Numbered from the stretch's first letter, positions 1 through 11,072 are shown. The stretch: 64,000 nt of DNA from an uncultured Luteitalea sp. (GCA_934541105.1 CAKTDA010000007.1:62001-126000), one strand, 5' to 3'. Translations and numbers: made by a program. The notes: a model not told the origin generated them from the sequence alone.

Positions 1-172
1 TCGAGATCGAGCGGACGTCTTCCTCCGTGAGGTCCTTGACCCGCACGTCGGGGCTCACGCCGGACGCCTTGAGGATGTCACCCGAGCGCTTGCGCCCGAT
101 GCCGAAGATGTAGGTCAGCCCGATCTCGACGCGCTTTGTCCGCGGGAGATCCACGCCTGCAATACGTGCCAT
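1..172 (-). CDS. rpsM: 30S ribosomal protein S13 (N-terminal part, cut by window edge)
   Basis: Codes for the first 57 residues of S13, the small-subunit head protein that contacts P-site tRNA and S19. The visible start, [14 protein letters not shown], is the typical S13 N-terminus, followed by the helical [12 protein letters not shown] region. The ATG lies three bases after the rpmJ stop, so the two are translated together. The rest of the gene, and probably rpsK, rpsD, rpoA and rplQ, lies beyond the left edge; that continuation is inferred from the usual operon order. Confidence 0.97.
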   Translation of the reverse strand, partial: MARIAGVDLPRTKRVEIGLTYIFGIGRKRSGDILKASGVSPDVRVKDLTEEDVRSIS

Positions 173-175
173 GCC

Positions 176-289
176 TTATCCCTGCCGCTGCTTGTGCTTC
201 TGGTTGTCGCAAATCACCCGGACGACACCACGCCGGCGGACGATCTTGCATTTGGCGCAGATGCGCTTCACTGATGCTCTGACCTTCAT
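176..289 (-). CDS. rpmJ: 50S ribosomal protein L36
   Basis: A 37-residue protein reading [15 protein letters not shown], then [20 protein letters not shown]. It is the small zinc-binding L36 of the large subunit, with the ligand set C-x2-C (residues 11 and 14), Cys27 and His32, so this is the zinc-containing (C+) form. It sits between infA (13 bases upstream) and rpsM (3 bases downstream), the usual place at the end of the spc genes. Confidence 0.97.
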   Translation of the reverse strand: MKVRASVKRICAKCKIVRRRGVVRVICDNQKHKQRQG

Positions 290-302
290 CGTTCCCTCTC
301 GC

Positions 303-506
303 CTACAGCCTTTCGACGATGCGGCCGCGGGTGACGTCCATCGGTGACACCCGCACGACCACTCGATCTCCCACCAGGATCCGCACGAAGTTGCGGCGGA
401 TGTCTCCGGTGACGTGCGCCGTGATCACATGCCCCGACTCGAGGCTCACGCGATAGAGCGCCTGCGGCAACTGCTCGATGACCGTGCCGCGCAGTCCTTC
501 ACCCAT
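303..506 (-). CDS. infA: Translation initiation factor IF-1
   Basis: A 67-residue single S1/OB-fold protein that binds the 30S A site during initiation. The core [20 protein letters not shown], the [15 protein letters not shown] segment and the closing [14 protein letters not shown] are clear IF-1 signatures. It is a few residues shorter than the usual 72, because the acidic MAKEDxIE lead is replaced by MGEGLR. The ATG is 7 bases after the map stop. No alternative in-frame start upstream restores a normal N-terminus. Confidence 0.93.
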   Translation of the reverse strand: MGEGLRGTVIEQLPQALYRVSLESGHVITAHVTGDIRRNFVRILVGDRVVVRVSPMDVTRGRIVERL

Positions 507-513
507 CGAACCA

Positions 514-1278
514 TCACGTCCGCGCCAGCGCCGGCCGCAGCGTCAGGATCTCGACCCCGTCGGCCGTCACGGCCACGGTGTGCTCGAAATGCGCCGAGAG
601 CTTGCCGTCCACCGTCACCGCCGTCCATCCGTCCGACAGGACCTTCACGCCCGGACGCCCGGCATTCACCATCGGCTCGATCGCCAGCACCATGCCCTCG
701 GCAAGGCGCGGGCCGCGGCCCCCCGGACCGTAGTTCGGGATCTGCGGCTCCTCGTGGAGCCTGGTGCCGATGCCGTGGCCCACGAACTCGCGGACCACCG
801 TGAACCCCTGCGCCTCGACGTACGCCTGCACGGCCTGCCCGATGTCGGACACCCGCGCCCCGGGCCGCACGGCGTCGATACCCCGCGACAGCGACGCGTC
901 GGTCACGTCGAGCAGGCGCTGCGCGTCGGGGCTGATCGCCCCCACGCCAACCGTCACCGCCGAGTCCCCGTAGAACCCGTCGAGCTTGACGCCCATGTCG
1001 ATCGAGAGGATGTCGCCTTCGACCAACGGCTCGCCCGACGGAATCCCGTGGACCACCTCGTGATTGCGCGACGCGCAAATCGTCGCGGGAAACCCGCGAT
1101 ACCCCTTGAAGGCCGGCTGCGCACCCGCGTTGCGCACGAGTCGCTCGGCCTCGGCATCGATGTCGGCCGTCGTCGCGCCCGGCACCACGAGGGCCCGCAG
1201 CTCGTCGAGGATCCGCGCCACCAACTGGTTGGCGGCCCGCAGCTTCGCGAGCTCCTCCGACGACCGGCACGTGATCAC
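514..1278 (-). CDS. map: Type I methionine aminopeptidase
   Basis: A cytosolic metalloprotease that removes initiator Met from new proteins; 254 residues. The pita-bread fold motifs are present: [10 protein letters not shown] (His), DIL-SIDMGV and GFYGDSAVT (metal Asp residues), [12 protein letters not shown] and AIEPMVNAG (metal Glu). A GTG start was chosen because it overlaps the adk stop as GTGA and has GGAGGG just upstream; longer in-frame readings run into adk. The adk-map-infA order is standard for the spc tail in many phyla. Confidence 0.93.
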   Translation of the reverse strand: MITCRSSEELAKLRAANQLVARILDELRALVVPGATTADIDAEAERLVRNAGAQPAFKGYRGFPATICASRNHEVVHGIPSGEPLVEGDILSIDMGVKLDGFYGDSAVTVGVGAISPDAQRLLDVTDASLSRGIDAVRPGARVSDIGQAVQAYVEAQGFTVVREFVGHGIGTRLHEEPQIPNYGPGGRGPRLAEGMVLAIEPMVNAGRPGVKVLSDGWTAVTVDGKLSAHFEHTVAVTADGVEILTLRPALART

Positions 1279-1928
1279 CGTCCACCCTCCTGCTGGCCGA
1301 CGGCCATCACCGACGCCAGCGCGCCCTGCATCGCGGCAGCCACCGCATCGGGCGCCTGGTTGCCGTCGATCGAGAAGAACGTCGGCCGCTCCCGGTAGTA
1401 CTGCACCAGCGGCGCCGTCCGGTCCTCGTAAATCCGCAGCCGGTTGCGCACCACCTGCTCGTCGTCGTCGGCGCGCGTGATGAGCTCGCCGCCGCACACG
1501 GCGCAGACCGTCTCGGACTTCGTCGGGTCGGCATTGGTGCCGCACACGCTGCACACCCGGCGGTGGTGCAGCCGCGAGACCAGCACGTCCACGGGCACCA
1601 CGAGGTGCAACACCGCGAGCGGCGACCGCCCGTCCATCATCTCGTCCAGCGCCACGGCCTGGTCGACCGTCCGCGGGAAACCATCAAGGATAAACCCTGA
1701 TGCGACGTCTTGTCGAGCGAGGCGTTCCCGGACGATGGCAATCGCGACCTCGTCGCTCACGAGGAGGCCCTTGTCGATGCGCGCCTTGGCTTCGAGCCCC
1801 AGGGGCGTCCCGGCGGCGCCCGCCTCGCGGAGGATGTCGCCGGTCGAGATCTTCGGCACCCCGTGCTGGCTCGCAAGCCGCCTCGCCTGCGTGCCCTTGC
1901 CGGCCCCCGGTGGGCCGAGCATCACCAC
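1275..1928 (-). CDS. adk: Adenylate kinase, long form with Cys4 lid
   Basis: Catalyses ATP + AMP = 2 ADP in the cytosol. The P-loop GPPGAGKGTQ lies at the extreme N-terminus. STGDILR (AMP site) and GFILDGFPRT follow. The lid carries two CxxC pairs, CSVCG and CAVCG, so it is the zinc-stabilised long form. The start is uncertain: GTG at 1928 (VVMLGPPG) is used, but an in-frame ATG at 1922 and a TTG at 1949 are also possible. It overlaps map by four bases and lies 29 bases after secY. Confidence 0.93.
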   Translation of the reverse strand: MVMLGPPGAGKGTQARRLASQHGVPKISTGDILREAGAAGTPLGLEAKARIDKGLLVSDEVAIAIVRERLARQDVASGFILDGFPRTVDQAVALDEMMDGRSPLAVLHLVVPVDVLVSRLHHRRVCSVCGTNADPTKSETVCAVCGGELITRADDDEQVVRNRLRIYEDRTAPLVQYYRERPTFFSIDGNQAPDAVAAAMQGALASVMAVGQQEGGR

Positions 1929-1957
1929 GTTGAGTCCGTGTCGAGCCAAACCGCGGC

Positions 1958-3343
<1,386 letters not shown>

Positions 3344-3360
3344 GTCGGCCCTGCCTCCCG

Positions 3361-3385
3361 AATTTCAAATGGGACATTTGAAATT
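3361..3385. repeat. AT-rich inverted repeat in secY-rplO spacer
   Basis: AATTTCAAAT and ATTTGAAATT form perfect 10-base arms around a 5-base loop. The AT content is striking against neighbours of about 65-70% GC. The right arm plus flank (ATTTGAAATTGGA, 3376-3388) recurs exactly in the fusA-rpsG spacer at 16327-16339. It has no poly-T tail, and the operon must be read through it, so it is not a simple terminator. Confidence 0.8.
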
Positions 3386-3394
3386 GGAGTGCCT

Positions 3395-3835
3395 TCACAG
3401 TGTGTCCGCAGTGCCACCCGCGGCCTGGATCTTCTGGGCAGCCGCGCCGCTGAACTTGTGGGCCTTCACGGTCAGCGCCTTTGTCACCTCGCCACGGCCG
3501 AGCACCTTGATCCGCTGGCTGCCCTGCGCGAGACCCTGCCCGTGCAGCACCTCCGGCGTCACCTCCGCGCCCGCCTCGAACAATGCCTCGAGCTGGTCGA
3601 GGTTGATCACGGCGTAGTCGGTGCGGAACACGTTGGTGAACCCGCGCTTGGGCAGCCGCCGATGCAGCGGCATCTGGCCGCCCTCGAACCCGCGCTTGCG
3701 CTTGAAGCCCGAACGCGACTTGGCGCCCTTGTGTCCACGCCCGGCGGTCTTGCCGTTGCCGGAACCCTGGCCACGGCCGACGCGCTTGCTGGCGTGAGTT
3801 GCGCCGTCGGCCGGCTTGAGATTGCTCAAATCCAT
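3395..3835 (-). CDS. rplO: 50S ribosomal protein L15
   Basis: A 146-residue large-subunit assembly protein. The start [20 protein letters not shown] and the glycine/lysine-rich loop [22 protein letters not shown] are diagnostic, as is [20 protein letters not shown]-terminal beta domain with [16 protein letters not shown] follows. It lies between rpmD and secY, the canonical spc position, separated from both by repeat-like spacers. Confidence 0.96.
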   Translation of the reverse strand: MDLSNLKPADGATHASKRVGRGQGSGNGKTAGRGHKGAKSRSGFKRKRGFEGGQMPLHRRLPKRGFTNVFRTDYAVINLDQLEALFEAGAEVTPEVLHGQGLAQGSQRIKVLGRGEVTKALTVKAHKFSGAAAQKIQAAGGTADTL

Positions 3836-3870
3836 GATGTGTCTTTCCTGTCGGCCCTTGTCATTCGGCC

Positions 3871-3920
3871 GTCGGCCTTCGCATTGCCCGAAGGCCCAAG
3901 GCCGATGGCCGAAGGCCGAC
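3871..3920. repeat. GC-rich inverted repeat in rplO-rpmD spacer
   Basis: GTCGGCCTTCG (3871-3881) and CGAAGGCCGAC (3910-3920) are perfect 11-base arms separated by 28 bases that themselves consist of GGCC-containing words. It occupies most of the spacer between rplO and rpmD. Confidence 0.75.
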
Positions 3921-3949
3921 TCCAGGCGCGTTCGACGAACGCGCCTGAC

Positions 3950-4177
3950 CTATTCGACCGTGACCATGTGGCGGACCTTCTGGATCATCCCGCGCATCGC
4001 CGGGTGATCCAGGACTTCCACCGTGTGGCCAATCTTGCGCAGGCCCAGGCCCTTGACGATCTCGCCCTGCTTCTTGCCGTAGCCGATCGTGCTCCGCACG
4101 AGCGTCACCTTCAGGGTCTTGCCCTTGGGTGCCGCCGGCGTGGCCGGCTTCTGTCGACGGGTGGTGGTTTCCGACAT
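3950..4177 (-). CDS. rpmD: 50S ribosomal protein L30
   Basis: A small large-subunit protein, 75 residues from the chosen ATG. The L30 core [20 protein letters not shown], then [20 protein letters not shown] and [12 protein letters not shown], is complete. An Ala/Pro/Lys-rich N-terminal lead of about 20 residues precedes it. This ATG is preferred over one 15 bases upstream, which would overlap rpsE, because GAGGA lies 5 bases before it. Confidence 0.93.
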   Translation of the reverse strand: MSETTTRRQKPATPAAPKGKTLKVTLVRSTIGYGKKQGEIVKGLGLRKIGHTVEVLDHPAMRGMIQKVRHMVTVE

Positions 4178-4184
4178 CACGTCC

Positions 4185-4700
4185 TCAGGCATTCACCAGT
4201 TCTTCGGTCGTCTTGCCGCGCAGCCGGGCAATCGACGACGGGTCCTTGAGGCCCGCCAGGCCGGCAAACGTCGCACGCACGACGTTGTGCGGATTGGGCG
4301 ACCCGAGCGACTTTGTCAGCACGTTCTGGATGCCCGCCGCCTCGACCACCGCTCGCACGGCGCCGCCGGCGATGATGCCCGTGCCCTCGGGGGCCGGCTT
4401 GAGCAGCACGCGCCCGGCCCCGAAGCGGCCCACGATTTCGTGGGGCAGCGTCGTGCCCTTGAGCGGCACCTGAATCAGCGACTTCTTGGCGGCCTCGATG
4501 CCCTTCTTGATGGCCGAGGGCACTTCCTTCGCCTTGCCGACGCCGAACCCGACGTGGCCGTTGTTGTCGCCGACGATCACCAGGGCGCTGAACGACAGGT
4601 TCTTGCCGCCCTTGACCACCTTGGTGACGCGGTTGATGGACACCACGGTGTCCTTCAGCTCCAGCTGGCTCGCGTCGATGCGATCGCGGAATTCGTACAT
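4185..4700 (-). CDS. rpsE: 30S ribosomal protein S5
   Basis: A 171-residue small-subunit protein involved in decoding fidelity and mRNA helicase activity. The double-stranded RNA-binding domain shows [19 protein letters not shown] and [18 protein letters not shown]. The C-terminal domain shows [19 protein letters not shown] and [12 protein letters not shown]. It has ordinary length, sits 10 bases after rplR, and is followed closely by rpmD. Confidence 0.97.
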   Translation of the reverse strand: MYEFRDRIDASQLELKDTVVSINRVTKVVKGGKNLSFSALVIVGDNNGHVGFGVGKAKEVPSAIKKGIEAAKKSLIQVPLKGTTLPHEIVGRFGAGRVLLKPAPEGTGIIAGGAVRAVVEAAGIQNVLTKSLGSPNPHNVVRATFAGLAGLKDPSSIARLRGKTTEELVNA

Positions 4701-4710
4701 GGGTCAGTCC

Positions 4711-5085
4711 TCAGAACTCGAGGCCGGCTTCGCGCGCGGCTTCGGCGACGGCGCGCACGCGCCCGTGGTACAGGAACCCGCCGCGGTCGAACACGACACG
4801 GGTGATGCCCTTCTCCTTGAGCCGCTCGGCGAGAATCCGGCCCACCGCGGACGCGCCGCGGACGTTGCTCCCGCGGGCTCCCTCGGCCAGCTGGCCCCGG
4901 ATGGCCGCCTCGGTCGTGCTCGCCGAGGCCACCGTCGTGCCGGAGGCGTCGTCGATCGCCTGCGCGTAGATGTGCGCCACGCTCCGGAACACCGCGAGCC
5001 GCGGCCTGGCGGCGTCGCCAGCGAACTTCTTGCGCAGGCGGAGGCGGATGCGCTCGCGCCGGTCCTTCTTGGTTTCGATCTTCAC
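4711..5085 (-). CDS. rplR: 50S ribosomal protein L18
   Basis: A 124-residue 5S rRNA-binding protein. The basic N-terminus [20 protein letters not shown] is followed by [20 protein letters not shown] and the C-terminal [20 protein letters not shown], all conserved L18 segments. It is placed between rplF and rpsE as expected. Confidence 0.96.
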   Translation of the reverse strand: MKIETKKDRRERIRLRLRKKFAGDAARPRLAVFRSVAHIYAQAIDDASGTTVASASTTEAAIRGQLAEGARGSNVRGASAVGRILAERLKEKGITRVVFDRGGFLYHGRVRAVAEAAREAGLEF

Positions 5086-5106
5086 GGCAGCTTCTCCGTC
5101 AGCGCC

Positions 5107-5643
5107 CTACTTCGCGCCGGTCTTGCCGGCCTTCTTCTTCAGCACTTCCCCGGTGTAGCGGACGCCCTTCTGCTTGTAGGGGTCCGGCTTGCGCAGCGAC
5201 CGCATGTTGGCGGCCACCTGGCCGACAAGCTGCTTGTCGATGCCCGACACCGTGAGGTGCGTCTGCTTCTCGATGGCGACGTCGATGCCCTGCGGCAGCG
5301 GGAACACCACCGGGTGCGAATAGCCCAGCGCGAAGTGGACGTCGCGGCCCTTGACCTCGGCGCGGTAGCCGACGCCGACGATGTCGAGCTCGCGCTTGAA
5401 GCCCTCCGACACGCCGTGCACGGCATTGGCGACGAGCGTGCGTCCCAGCCCGTGGAACTTCCGCTGGTCGCGCGCCTCACCGACGGTGGCCACGATCTGC
5501 CCGTCCTCGAGCGCCACCGTGACACCCGGGGGGAGCGTCTGCGAGAGCTGCCCCTTGGGCCCCTTCACATCGACCGCGCCGTCCTTCAGCGTGACCTGGA
5601 CGCCCTTGGGGACGGGGATCGGCTTCTTGCCAATTCGAGACAT
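5107..5643 (-). CDS. rplF: 50S ribosomal protein L6
   Basis: A 178-residue protein near the sarcin-ricin loop. It begins [17 protein letters not shown]. The two related domains contain [16 protein letters not shown] and [13 protein letters not shown]. The C-terminal signature [20 protein letters not shown] is intact. It lies 12 bases downstream of rpsH. Confidence 0.97.
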   Translation of the reverse strand: MSRIGKKPIPVPKGVQVTLKDGAVDVKGPKGQLSQTLPPGVTVALEDGQIVATVGEARDQRKFHGLGRTLVANAVHGVSEGFKRELDIVGVGYRAEVKGRDVHFALGYSHPVVFPLPQGIDVAIEKQTHLTVSGIDKQLVGQVAANMRSLRKPDPYKQKGVRYTGEVLKKKAGKTGAK

Positions 5644-5655
5644 GTTCCTCAGTCC

Positions 5656-6063
5656 TTACCAGACGTTGCAGAGCACTTCGCCGCCGACGCCCGCCTTGCT
5701 CGCGTCGCGTCCCGTCATCACGCCCTGCGACGTGGTCAGGATCGCGGTGCCGAGCCCGCCGAGCACCGTGGGCACCGCCGTGCGCCCGAAGTAGACGCGG
5801 CGGCCCGGACGGCTCACCCGCTCGAGACCGGAGATCACGCGCTCGCCGCGCGGCCCGTACTTCAACTGGATGCGCACCATCTTCTGCGGCGACGCCGGGC
5901 TGGCCGGGTCGTCGATCAGCTTGAAGCCGGCGATGTAGCCCTCGGCCTCCAGGATGCGGGCGATCTCGAGCTTCAGCTTCGACGCGGGCACGTCCACGCG
6001 CGTGTGGCGCGACTGGGCGGCGTTGCGAAGCCGCGTCAGCATGTCGGCAATCGGGTCAGTCAT
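5656..6063 (-). CDS. rpsH: 30S ribosomal protein S8
   Basis: A 135-residue central-domain assembly protein binding 16S helix 21; in E. coli it is also the translational repressor of the spc operon. The start [15 protein letters not shown] follows a GAGGAATAGG ribosome binding site, which fixes it against longer readings. The C-terminus contains [15 protein letters not shown], with the conserved G-x-A-I-L-T-T-S-x-G signature. Confidence 0.96.
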   Translation of the reverse strand: MTDPIADMLTRLRNAAQSRHTRVDVPASKLKLEIARILEAEGYIAGFKLIDDPASPASPQKMVRIQLKYGPRGERVISGLERVSRPGRRVYFGRTAVPTVLGGLGTAILTTSQGVMTGRDASKAGVGGEVLCNVW

Positions 6064-6184
6064 ACCTATTCCTCGCGGGCCGGGCGCGTCGTCGGCCTTC
6101 CGGCCATGCGCGCGCTCCACGGCAGCGCGGTTCCCGGCGGTCGTCACGACCGACGCGGGCCTGCGCTCCCGGCCCCAGTGGGCT

Positions 6185-6370
6185 CTACCAGCTGCTCTTT
6201 GTCACACCCGCGACCTCGCCCTTCAGGGCGAGCTCACGAAAACACAGACGGCACAGGGCGAACTTGCGGAGGTACGCCCGCGGGCGGCCGCAGCGCTTGC
6301 AGCGGTTGCGTGCGCGCACGCCGAACTTGTGGGCCTTCTCTTCCTTCGCGATCTTTGCGGTCGTCGCCAT
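6185..6370 (-). CDS. rpsN: 30S ribosomal protein S14 type Z
   Basis: A 61-residue short S14 of the zinc-binding kind, with [20 protein letters not shown] giving two CxxC pairs. The C-terminus GVTKSSW is typical. The ATG follows the rplE stop with no gap (TAAATG), suggesting termination-reinitiation coupling. A 121-base gap separates it from rpsH, larger than elsewhere in this cluster; I see no gene in that gap. Confidence 0.96.
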   Translation of the reverse strand: MATTAKIAKEEKAHKFGVRARNRCKRCGRPRAYLRKFALCRLCFRELALKGEVAGVTKSSW

Positions 6371-6913
6371 TTACGCCTGCCTGAACGGGAAACCGAGGAG
6401 CTGCAGCAGCCGGCGCGACTCCTCGTCGGTCTTTGCCGTGGTCACCACGGTGATGTTCATGCCGCGCGGCTTGTCCACGCGCATGTAGTCGATCTCCGGG
6501 AAGATCAGCTGGTCCTTGAGGCCGAGCGTGTAGTTGCCGCGGCCGTCGAAGCCCTTGGTCGGGATCCCCCGGAAGTCGCGCACGCGCGGCAGCGACATCG
6601 AGATCAACCGGTCCAGGAAGTCGAACATCCGCTGGCCGCGCAGGGTCACCATCGTGCCGATCGGCATGCCCTGGCGGACGCGGAACTGCGCAATCGACTT
6701 CTTCGCGCGCGTCACCACGGCCTTCTGCCCGGCGATGCGCCCGAGTTCCTCGGCCGCGACGTCGATGATCTTCGCGTTCTGTGTCGCCTCGCCGAGCCCG
6801 AGGTTGACCACGACCTTCGTGATCTTCGGGGTCGCCATCACGTTGGCGTACCCGAACTCCTTCTGCAGCGCCGGCGCCACCTCACTGCTGTAGCGCTCCT
6901 TCAGCCGGCTCAT
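6371..6913 (-). CDS. rplE: 50S ribosomal protein L5
   Basis: A 180-residue 5S rRNA and P-site tRNA contacting protein. It begins [20 protein letters not shown]. Conserved blocks include [54 protein letters not shown] and [19 protein letters not shown]. The ATG overlaps the rplX stop as ATGA. Confidence 0.97.
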   Translation of the reverse strand: MSRLKERYSSEVAPALQKEFGYANVMATPKITKVVVNLGLGEATQNAKIIDVAAEELGRIAGQKAVVTRAKKSIAQFRVRQGMPIGTMVTLRGQRMFDFLDRLISMSLPRVRDFRGIPTKGFDGRGNYTLGLKDQLIFPEIDYMRVDKPRGMNITVVTTAKTDEESRRLLQLLGFPFRQA

Positions 6914-7242
6914 TTGTCGATCACTCCGCCGTCCTTGCGTCGGCTGACACGGACCTTGCGGCCGTCGCTCTCGATGCGCATCCCCACGCGGGTGCGCTGT
7001 CCGGAGGCCGGGTCCACCAGCATCACGTTCGAGGCGTGGATGGACGCCTCCTGCTCGACGATGCCGCCCTGCACCTGCTTCTGGGGGTTCGGCTTCGTGT
7101 GCCGCTTGACGAGGTTCACGCCCTCGACCACCACCCGGTTGCGCCCGGCATCCACCAGCGTCACCCGTCCCCGCTTGCCGCGATCACGGCCGGCGATGAC
7201 GATGACCTCGTCGTTCTTGCGAATCCGCTTCAAGCCAGCCAT
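6910..7242 (-). CDS. rplX: 50S ribosomal protein L24
   Basis: A 110-residue initiator of 50S assembly near the exit tunnel. The KOW segment [18 protein letters not shown] and the following [20 protein letters not shown] are characteristic. It lies three bases downstream of rplN and overlaps rplE by four. Confidence 0.96.
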   Translation of the reverse strand: MAGLKRIRKNDEVIVIAGRDRGKRGRVTLVDAGRNRVVVEGVNLVKRHTKPNPQKQVQGGIVEQEASIHASNVMLVDPASGQRTRVGMRIESDGRKVRVSRRKDGGVIDK

Positions 7243-7245
7243 CGC

Positions 7246-7614
7246 CTACAGCACCTCGGGGGCGAGCGAGATGATCTTCATGAACCTCCGCTCGCGCAGT
7301 TCACGCGCCACCGGCCCGAACACGCGGGTGCCGATCGGCTCCCCGTCGTCCTTGACCAGCACCGCCGCGTTGCGGTCGAAGCGGATGTAGCTCCCGTCCT
7401 TGCGCCGCTGCTCCTTGCGCGTCCGGACGATCACCGCCTTGACCACCTGGCCCTTCTTGACGTTGCCGTCAGGGGCCGCTTCCTTGACCGACGCGGTGAC
7501 GATGTCGCCGAGCCGTGCATAGCGCCCGGTCGATCCGCCAATCGCGTTGATCACCGAAATCTTGCGCGCGCCCGAGTTGTCGGCCACGTCCAGGACCGAT
7601 CGCATCTGAATCAT
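7246..7614 (-). CDS. rplN: 50S ribosomal protein L14
   Basis: A 122-residue protein of the subunit interface. It starts [20 protein letters not shown] and includes [20 protein letters not shown] and the closing [11 protein letters not shown], all standard for L14. Length is exactly the family norm. It is 9 bases downstream of rpsQ. Confidence 0.97.
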   Translation of the reverse strand: MIQMRSVLDVADNSGARKISVINAIGGSTGRYARLGDIVTASVKEAAPDGNVKKGQVVKAVIVRTRKEQRRKDGSYIRFDRNAAVLVKDDGEPIGTRVFGPVARELRERRFMKIISLAPEVL

Positions 7615-7623
7615 CGGATCCTC

Positions 7624-7878
7624 CTAGATGACCTTCGCCTGCTCGACGACGCGCGTCACCACGAACCGCTTGCGGCGGCTCAGCGGCCGGCTCTCGACGA
7701 TCGCCACCGTGTCGCCGACCTTCGCGCTGTTCTGCTCGTCGTGCGCCATGAACCGCGACGTCTTGCGCTGTCCCTTGCCGTACACGCCGTGACGCACCTG
7801 CCGTGTCACGGCGACGACGACGCCCTTGTCCATCTTGTCGCTCACGACGCGACCGACGATCTCTGCCTTGGCTGCCAT
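7624..7878 (-). CDS. rpsQ: 30S ribosomal protein S17
   Basis: An 84-residue OB-fold primary 16S rRNA binder. GRVVSDKMDKGVVVAVTRQV, the MAHDEQNSAKVGDTVAIVES stretch and RPLSRRKRFVVTRVVE match S17 throughout. It follows rpmC in the S10-spc junction. Confidence 0.96.
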   Translation of the reverse strand: MAAKAEIVGRVVSDKMDKGVVVAVTRQVRHGVYGKGQRKTSRFMAHDEQNSAKVGDTVAIVESRPLSRRKRFVVTRVVEQAKVI

Positions 7879-7903
7879 AGCTCGCTTCCTGATCCCGTGC
7901 GGC

Positions 7904-8098
7904 CTACTGGCCGGCCTTCTGCCGCAGCACCGTCTTGACCCGCGCCAGGTCCCGGCGCAGGGACCGAATCTGCAGCGGGCGATCCAGCTGTCCCATCGCC
8001 TTGCGGATGCGCAGCGTGAACAGCTCCTTGTCGATCTCCGCGGCCCGGGCCTGCAGCTGCTCGACGCCGAGGTCCTTGAACTCCGCCACCTTCGCCAT
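7904..8098 (-). CDS. rpmC: 50S ribosomal protein L29
   Basis: A 64-residue two-helix protein at the tunnel exit. It reads [20 protein letters not shown], then DKELFTLRIRKAMGQLDRPL, ending in RRDLARVKTVLRQKAGQ. The ATG overlaps the rplP stop (ATGA); a GTG immediately upstream is also in frame. Order rplP-rpmC-rpsQ is universal. Confidence 0.95.
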   Translation of the reverse strand: MAKVAEFKDLGVEQLQARAAEIDKELFTLRIRKAMGQLDRPLQIRSLRRDLARVKTVLRQKAGQ

Positions 8099-8520
8099 CA
8101 CCCGTGCTCCTGCGCGAACCGCGTCGCGAACTTGGTGAGGATCGGCAGCTTGGCCGCCGCCAGCTCCATCGCGCGGCGCGCCGTCGCTTCGTCCACACCC
8201 TCCATCTCGAACAGGATGCGGCCCGGCTTGACCACGCACACCCAGGCTTCCGGCGCGCCCTTGCCCTTGCCCATGCGGGTCTCCTGCGGCTTCTTCGTGA
8301 TCGGCTTGTCGGGGAACACCCGGATCCAGATCTTGCCGCCGCGCTTGATGAAGCGGGTCATCGCGATACGCGCCGCCTCGATCTGGCGCGCCGTCAGCCA
8401 GCAGGGCTCGAGCGCCTTCAGTCCGTAGTCACCGAAGTTCACGTCGGACCCGCGCCAGGCCTTGCCTGTCATGCGCCCGCGCTGCTGCTTGCGGTACTTG
8501 ACCTTCTTCGGCATCAACAT
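8098..8520 (-). CDS. rplP: 50S ribosomal protein L16
   Basis: A 140-residue protein of the A-site and central protuberance region. It starts [20 protein letters not shown] and contains [40 protein letters not shown] and [12 protein letters not shown] second in-frame ATG six bases further in (MPKK) is possible. Length and motifs are normal. Confidence 0.97.
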   Translation of the reverse strand: MLMPKKVKYRKQQRGRMTGKAWRGSDVNFGDYGLKALEPCWLTARQIEAARIAMTRFIKRGGKIWIRVFPDKPITKKPQETRMGKGKGAPEAWVCVVKPGRILFEMEGVDEATARRAMELAAAKLPILTKFATRFAQEHG

Positions 8521-8532
8521 GGCGATTCGTTC

Positions 8533-9222
8533 CTATCCCCGGCCCCCCGCGGCACGCCGCGGCGACCGGTACTGCTCCTCCTCGCGGCCGAACTTCGGCA
8601 CGAGGCGCTCTCCCTGGAAGAGCCACACCTTGACCCCGATCGCGCCGTACGTCGTGCGCGCCTCGGCAAAGCCGTAGTCGATGTCGGCCCGGAGCGTCTG
8701 CAGCGGCAGCTGGCCGTGCAGGTACCACTCCGACCGCGCGATCTCGGCCCCGTTCAACCGGCCCGACACGCGCACCTTGATGCCGCGCGCGCCGAAGCGC
8801 AGCGCCGACTCCACGGCCTTGCGCATCGCACGCCGGAAGGCAATGCGCTTCTCGAGCTGCATGGCCACCGACTCGGCGATCAGCTGCGCATCGAGCTCGG
8901 GCTTCTGGATCTCCTGGATGTTGATGAACACCTCGCGGTTGGTGCGCTTCTGCACCTGCGCCTTGAGCTTGTCCACCTCCGCACCCTTGCGGCCGATGAT
9001 GATGCCCGGCCGGCTGGTGTGGATGTCGATCTTCAGCTTGTTGGCCGCCCGCTCGATCTCCACCTTCGAGACCCCGGCGTGCGAGAACCGACGCTTCAGG
9101 TCGTCACGCAGCGCCAGGTCCTCGTGCAGGAGCTTGGCGTAGTCCTTGTCGGCGAACCACCGCGAGCGCCAGGTCTTGTTGAACCCGAGCCGGAACCCGT
9201 AGGGATGAACCTTCTGGCCCAT
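8533..9222 (-). CDS. rpsC: 30S ribosomal protein S3
   Basis: A 229-residue protein at the mRNA entry channel. It begins [20 protein letters not shown]. The KH domain shows [16 protein letters not shown] (the GxxG-type loop). The C-terminal domain shows [20 protein letters not shown] and the [10 protein letters not shown] segment. It lies 13 bases after rplV. Confidence 0.97.
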   Translation of the reverse strand: MGQKVHPYGFRLGFNKTWRSRWFADKDYAKLLHEDLALRDDLKRRFSHAGVSKVEIERAANKLKIDIHTSRPGIIIGRKGAEVDKLKAQVQKRTNREVFINIQEIQKPELDAQLIAESVAMQLEKRIAFRRAMRKAVESALRFGARGIKVRVSGRLNGAEIARSEWYLHGQLPLQTLRADIDYGFAEARTTYGAIGVKVWLFQGERLVPKFGREEEQYRSPRRAAGGRG

Positions 9223-9235
9223 GAAATCCTCGTCC

Positions 9236-9649
9236 TCAGTTCTTCTCGGCGCCCGCCGTCTTGCGCGCGCGCGGCTTGGTGGGGGCCTGCGGGGCCCGGC
9301 GACGCACCGGTCGCTCGGCCACCTGCACCGTCAGGTGCGCCGTACGCTTCACGACGCGGAAGGCGCGGCCCATCGGGGCCGGACGCACACGCTTGAACGA
9401 CGTGCCCTGGTCGGCGAAGGCCGCCGACACGTAGAGCCGCTCGACGTCGCCACCGAAGGCCTCGTTCTGCTGTGCGTTGGCGATGGCCGACTTCAGCAGC
9501 GTGTGGATGCTCCTGGCCACGCCCTTCGTGGAGAACTTCAGCGTCGCGAGCGCGCTCGTGACGTCCTTGCCACGAATCAGGTCCAGCACGAGGCCGGCCT
9601 TCTGCGCCGACGTGCGGACGCCGCGGGAGGTCGCTGTCGCTTGCACCAT
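9236..9649 (-). CDS. rplV: 50S ribosomal protein L22
   Basis: A 137-residue protein whose hairpin lines the exit tunnel. [40 protein letters not shown] and [20 protein letters not shown] are conserved L22 blocks. A basic Ala/Arg/Pro C-terminal extension of about 25 residues ([19 protein letters not shown]) is longer than in E. coli. Confidence 0.96.
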   Translation of the reverse strand: MVQATATSRGVRTSAQKAGLVLDLIRGKDVTSALATLKFSTKGVARSIHTLLKSAIANAQQNEAFGGDVERLYVSAAFADQGTSFKRVRPAPMGRAFRVVKRTAHLTVQVAERPVRRRAPQAPTKPRARKTAGAEKN

Positions 9650-9656
9650 CGTCTCC

Positions 9657-9935
9657 CTACCTCCCGGCCTTCTCGGTCTTCAGGGGATGCCCCTTGAAGG
9701 ACCGCGTCGCGGCGAACTCGCCCAGCTTGTGGCCGACCATGTTCTCGGTCACGTACACCGGCACGAACTTCCGGCCGTTGTGCACCGCGAGCGTGTGCCC
9801 GATCATCTCGGGAATCACCGTCGAGCGCCGCGACCACGTCTTGACGACCTTCTTCTCGTTGGCGGCGTTCATCGCCTCGATCTTCTCGAGGAGCGGCGTG
9901 TCGATGAACGGGCCCTTCTTCAGCGATCTGCTCAT
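9657..9935 (-). CDS. rpsS: 30S ribosomal protein S19
   Basis: A 92-residue head protein that pairs with S13. [20 protein letters not shown] and [20 protein letters not shown], then [21 protein letters not shown], are complete and canonical. It lies between rplB and rplV. Confidence 0.97.
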   Translation of the reverse strand: MSRSLKKGPFIDTPLLEKIEAMNAANEKKVVKTWSRRSTVIPEMIGHTLAVHNGRKFVPVYVTENMVGHKLGEFAATRSFKGHPLKTEKAGR

Positions 9936-9944
9936 GGTTCCGGC

Positions 9945-10769
9945 CTACTTCTGCCTGCGCGTGACGATGAACGCGTCGGTCGCCTTGCGGTTGCGCGTCT
10001 TGTAGCCCTTGGTCGGCACGCCCCACGGCGTCACCGGGTGACGGCCACCGGACGTCTTGCCCTCGCCACCACCGAGCGGGTGGTCCACTGGGTTCATGGC
10101 CACGCCGCGCACGTGCGGGCGCTTGCCCTTCCAGCGCGTCCGGCCCGCCTTGCCGACCGAGACGTTCTCGTGGTCGACGTTGCCCACCTGGCCGATCGTC
10201 GCGTAGCACTCGAGGTTCACGAGCCGCACTTCGCTCGACGGCATGCGCAGCGTCGCGTAGTCGCCTTCCTTGGCCACCAGCTGCACCGCGGCGCCGGCGC
10301 TGCGCGCCATCTGCCCGCCCTTGCCGGGACGAAGCTCGACGTTGTGCACCACCGTGCCGAGCGGGATGTTGCGCAGCGGCAGCGCGTTGCCCGGCAGGAT
10401 GTCGGCCGTGACGCCGGCCGTGATCGAGTCGCCCACCTTCAGCCCGAGCGGGTGCAGGATGTAGCGCTTCTCGCCGTCGGCGTAGGTCACGAGCGCGATG
10501 CGCGCCGACCGGTTCGGGTCGTACTCGATGGTCGAGACCTTCGCCGGGATGTCGCGCTTGTCGCGGCGGAAGTCGATGACGCGATAGGTGCGCTTGTGCC
10601 CACCGCCGCGCCACCACGACGTCAGCTCGCCGGCGTTGTTGCGCCCGCCCGACTTCTTCAGCGGCTCGGTCAGCGGCTTGTACGGCTCGGTGGCCGTGAT
10701 CTCGTCGAAGGTCTGCACCGTCTGGAAACGGCGCCCCGCCGACGTCGGCTTGTACGTGCGAACTGGCAT
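9945..10769 (-). CDS. rplB: 50S ribosomal protein L2
   Basis: A 274-residue primary 23S rRNA binder needed for subunit association and peptidyl-transferase organisation. It starts [19 protein letters not shown]. The [21 protein letters not shown] segment is cut here as [19 protein letters not shown]. The C-terminal [20 protein letters not shown] contains the peptidyl-transferase-associated His. The end [13 protein letters not shown] is usual. Confidence 0.97.
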   Translation of the reverse strand: MPVRTYKPTSAGRRFQTVQTFDEITATEPYKPLTEPLKKSGGRNNAGELTSWWRGGGHKRTYRVIDFRRDKRDIPAKVSTIEYDPNRSARIALVTYADGEKRYILHPLGLKVGDSITAGVTADILPGNALPLRNIPLGTVVHNVELRPGKGGQMARSAGAAVQLVAKEGDYATLRMPSSEVRLVNLECYATIGQVGNVDHENVSVGKAGRTRWKGKRPHVRGVAMNPVDHPLGGGEGKTSGGRHPVTPWGVPTKGYKTRNRKATDAFIVTRRQK

Positions 10770-10781
10770 GATCGTCCTCGC

Positions 10782-11072
10782 TTACGCGATCTCCAGGATC
10801 TCGGGCACCTTCTGGTCGGCCTTCAGGCGAACGTAGGCCTTCTTCCAGTCGCTGCGACGGCCCACGAACCGGCCCTGGCGCTTCAGCTTGCCGTGCTGGC
10901 TGGCGGTGCGCACATCGGCGACCTTGATGCCGAACAGCTGCTCGACGGCGTTCTTGATGTCCACCTTCGTGGCGTCCACGTGCACCTCGAACGCAAGCAC
11001 GTTGCCCAGCTCGCGCTGGAGCGTGCTCTTCTCGGTGACGAGCGGCCGGCGAATGACGTCGGTGAGTTTCAT
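10782..11072 (-). CDS. rplW: 50S ribosomal protein L23
   Basis: A 96-residue exit-tunnel protein that docks trigger factor and [43 protein letters not shown] and [20 protein letters not shown] are typical. The trigger-factor loop region lies near LFGIKVADV. It is 31 bases downstream of rplD. Confidence 0.96.
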   Translation of the reverse strand: MKLTDVIRRPLVTEKSTLQRELGNVLAFEVHVDATKVDIKNAVEQLFGIKVADVRTASQHGKLKRQGRFVGRRSDWKKAYVRLKADQKVPEILEIA

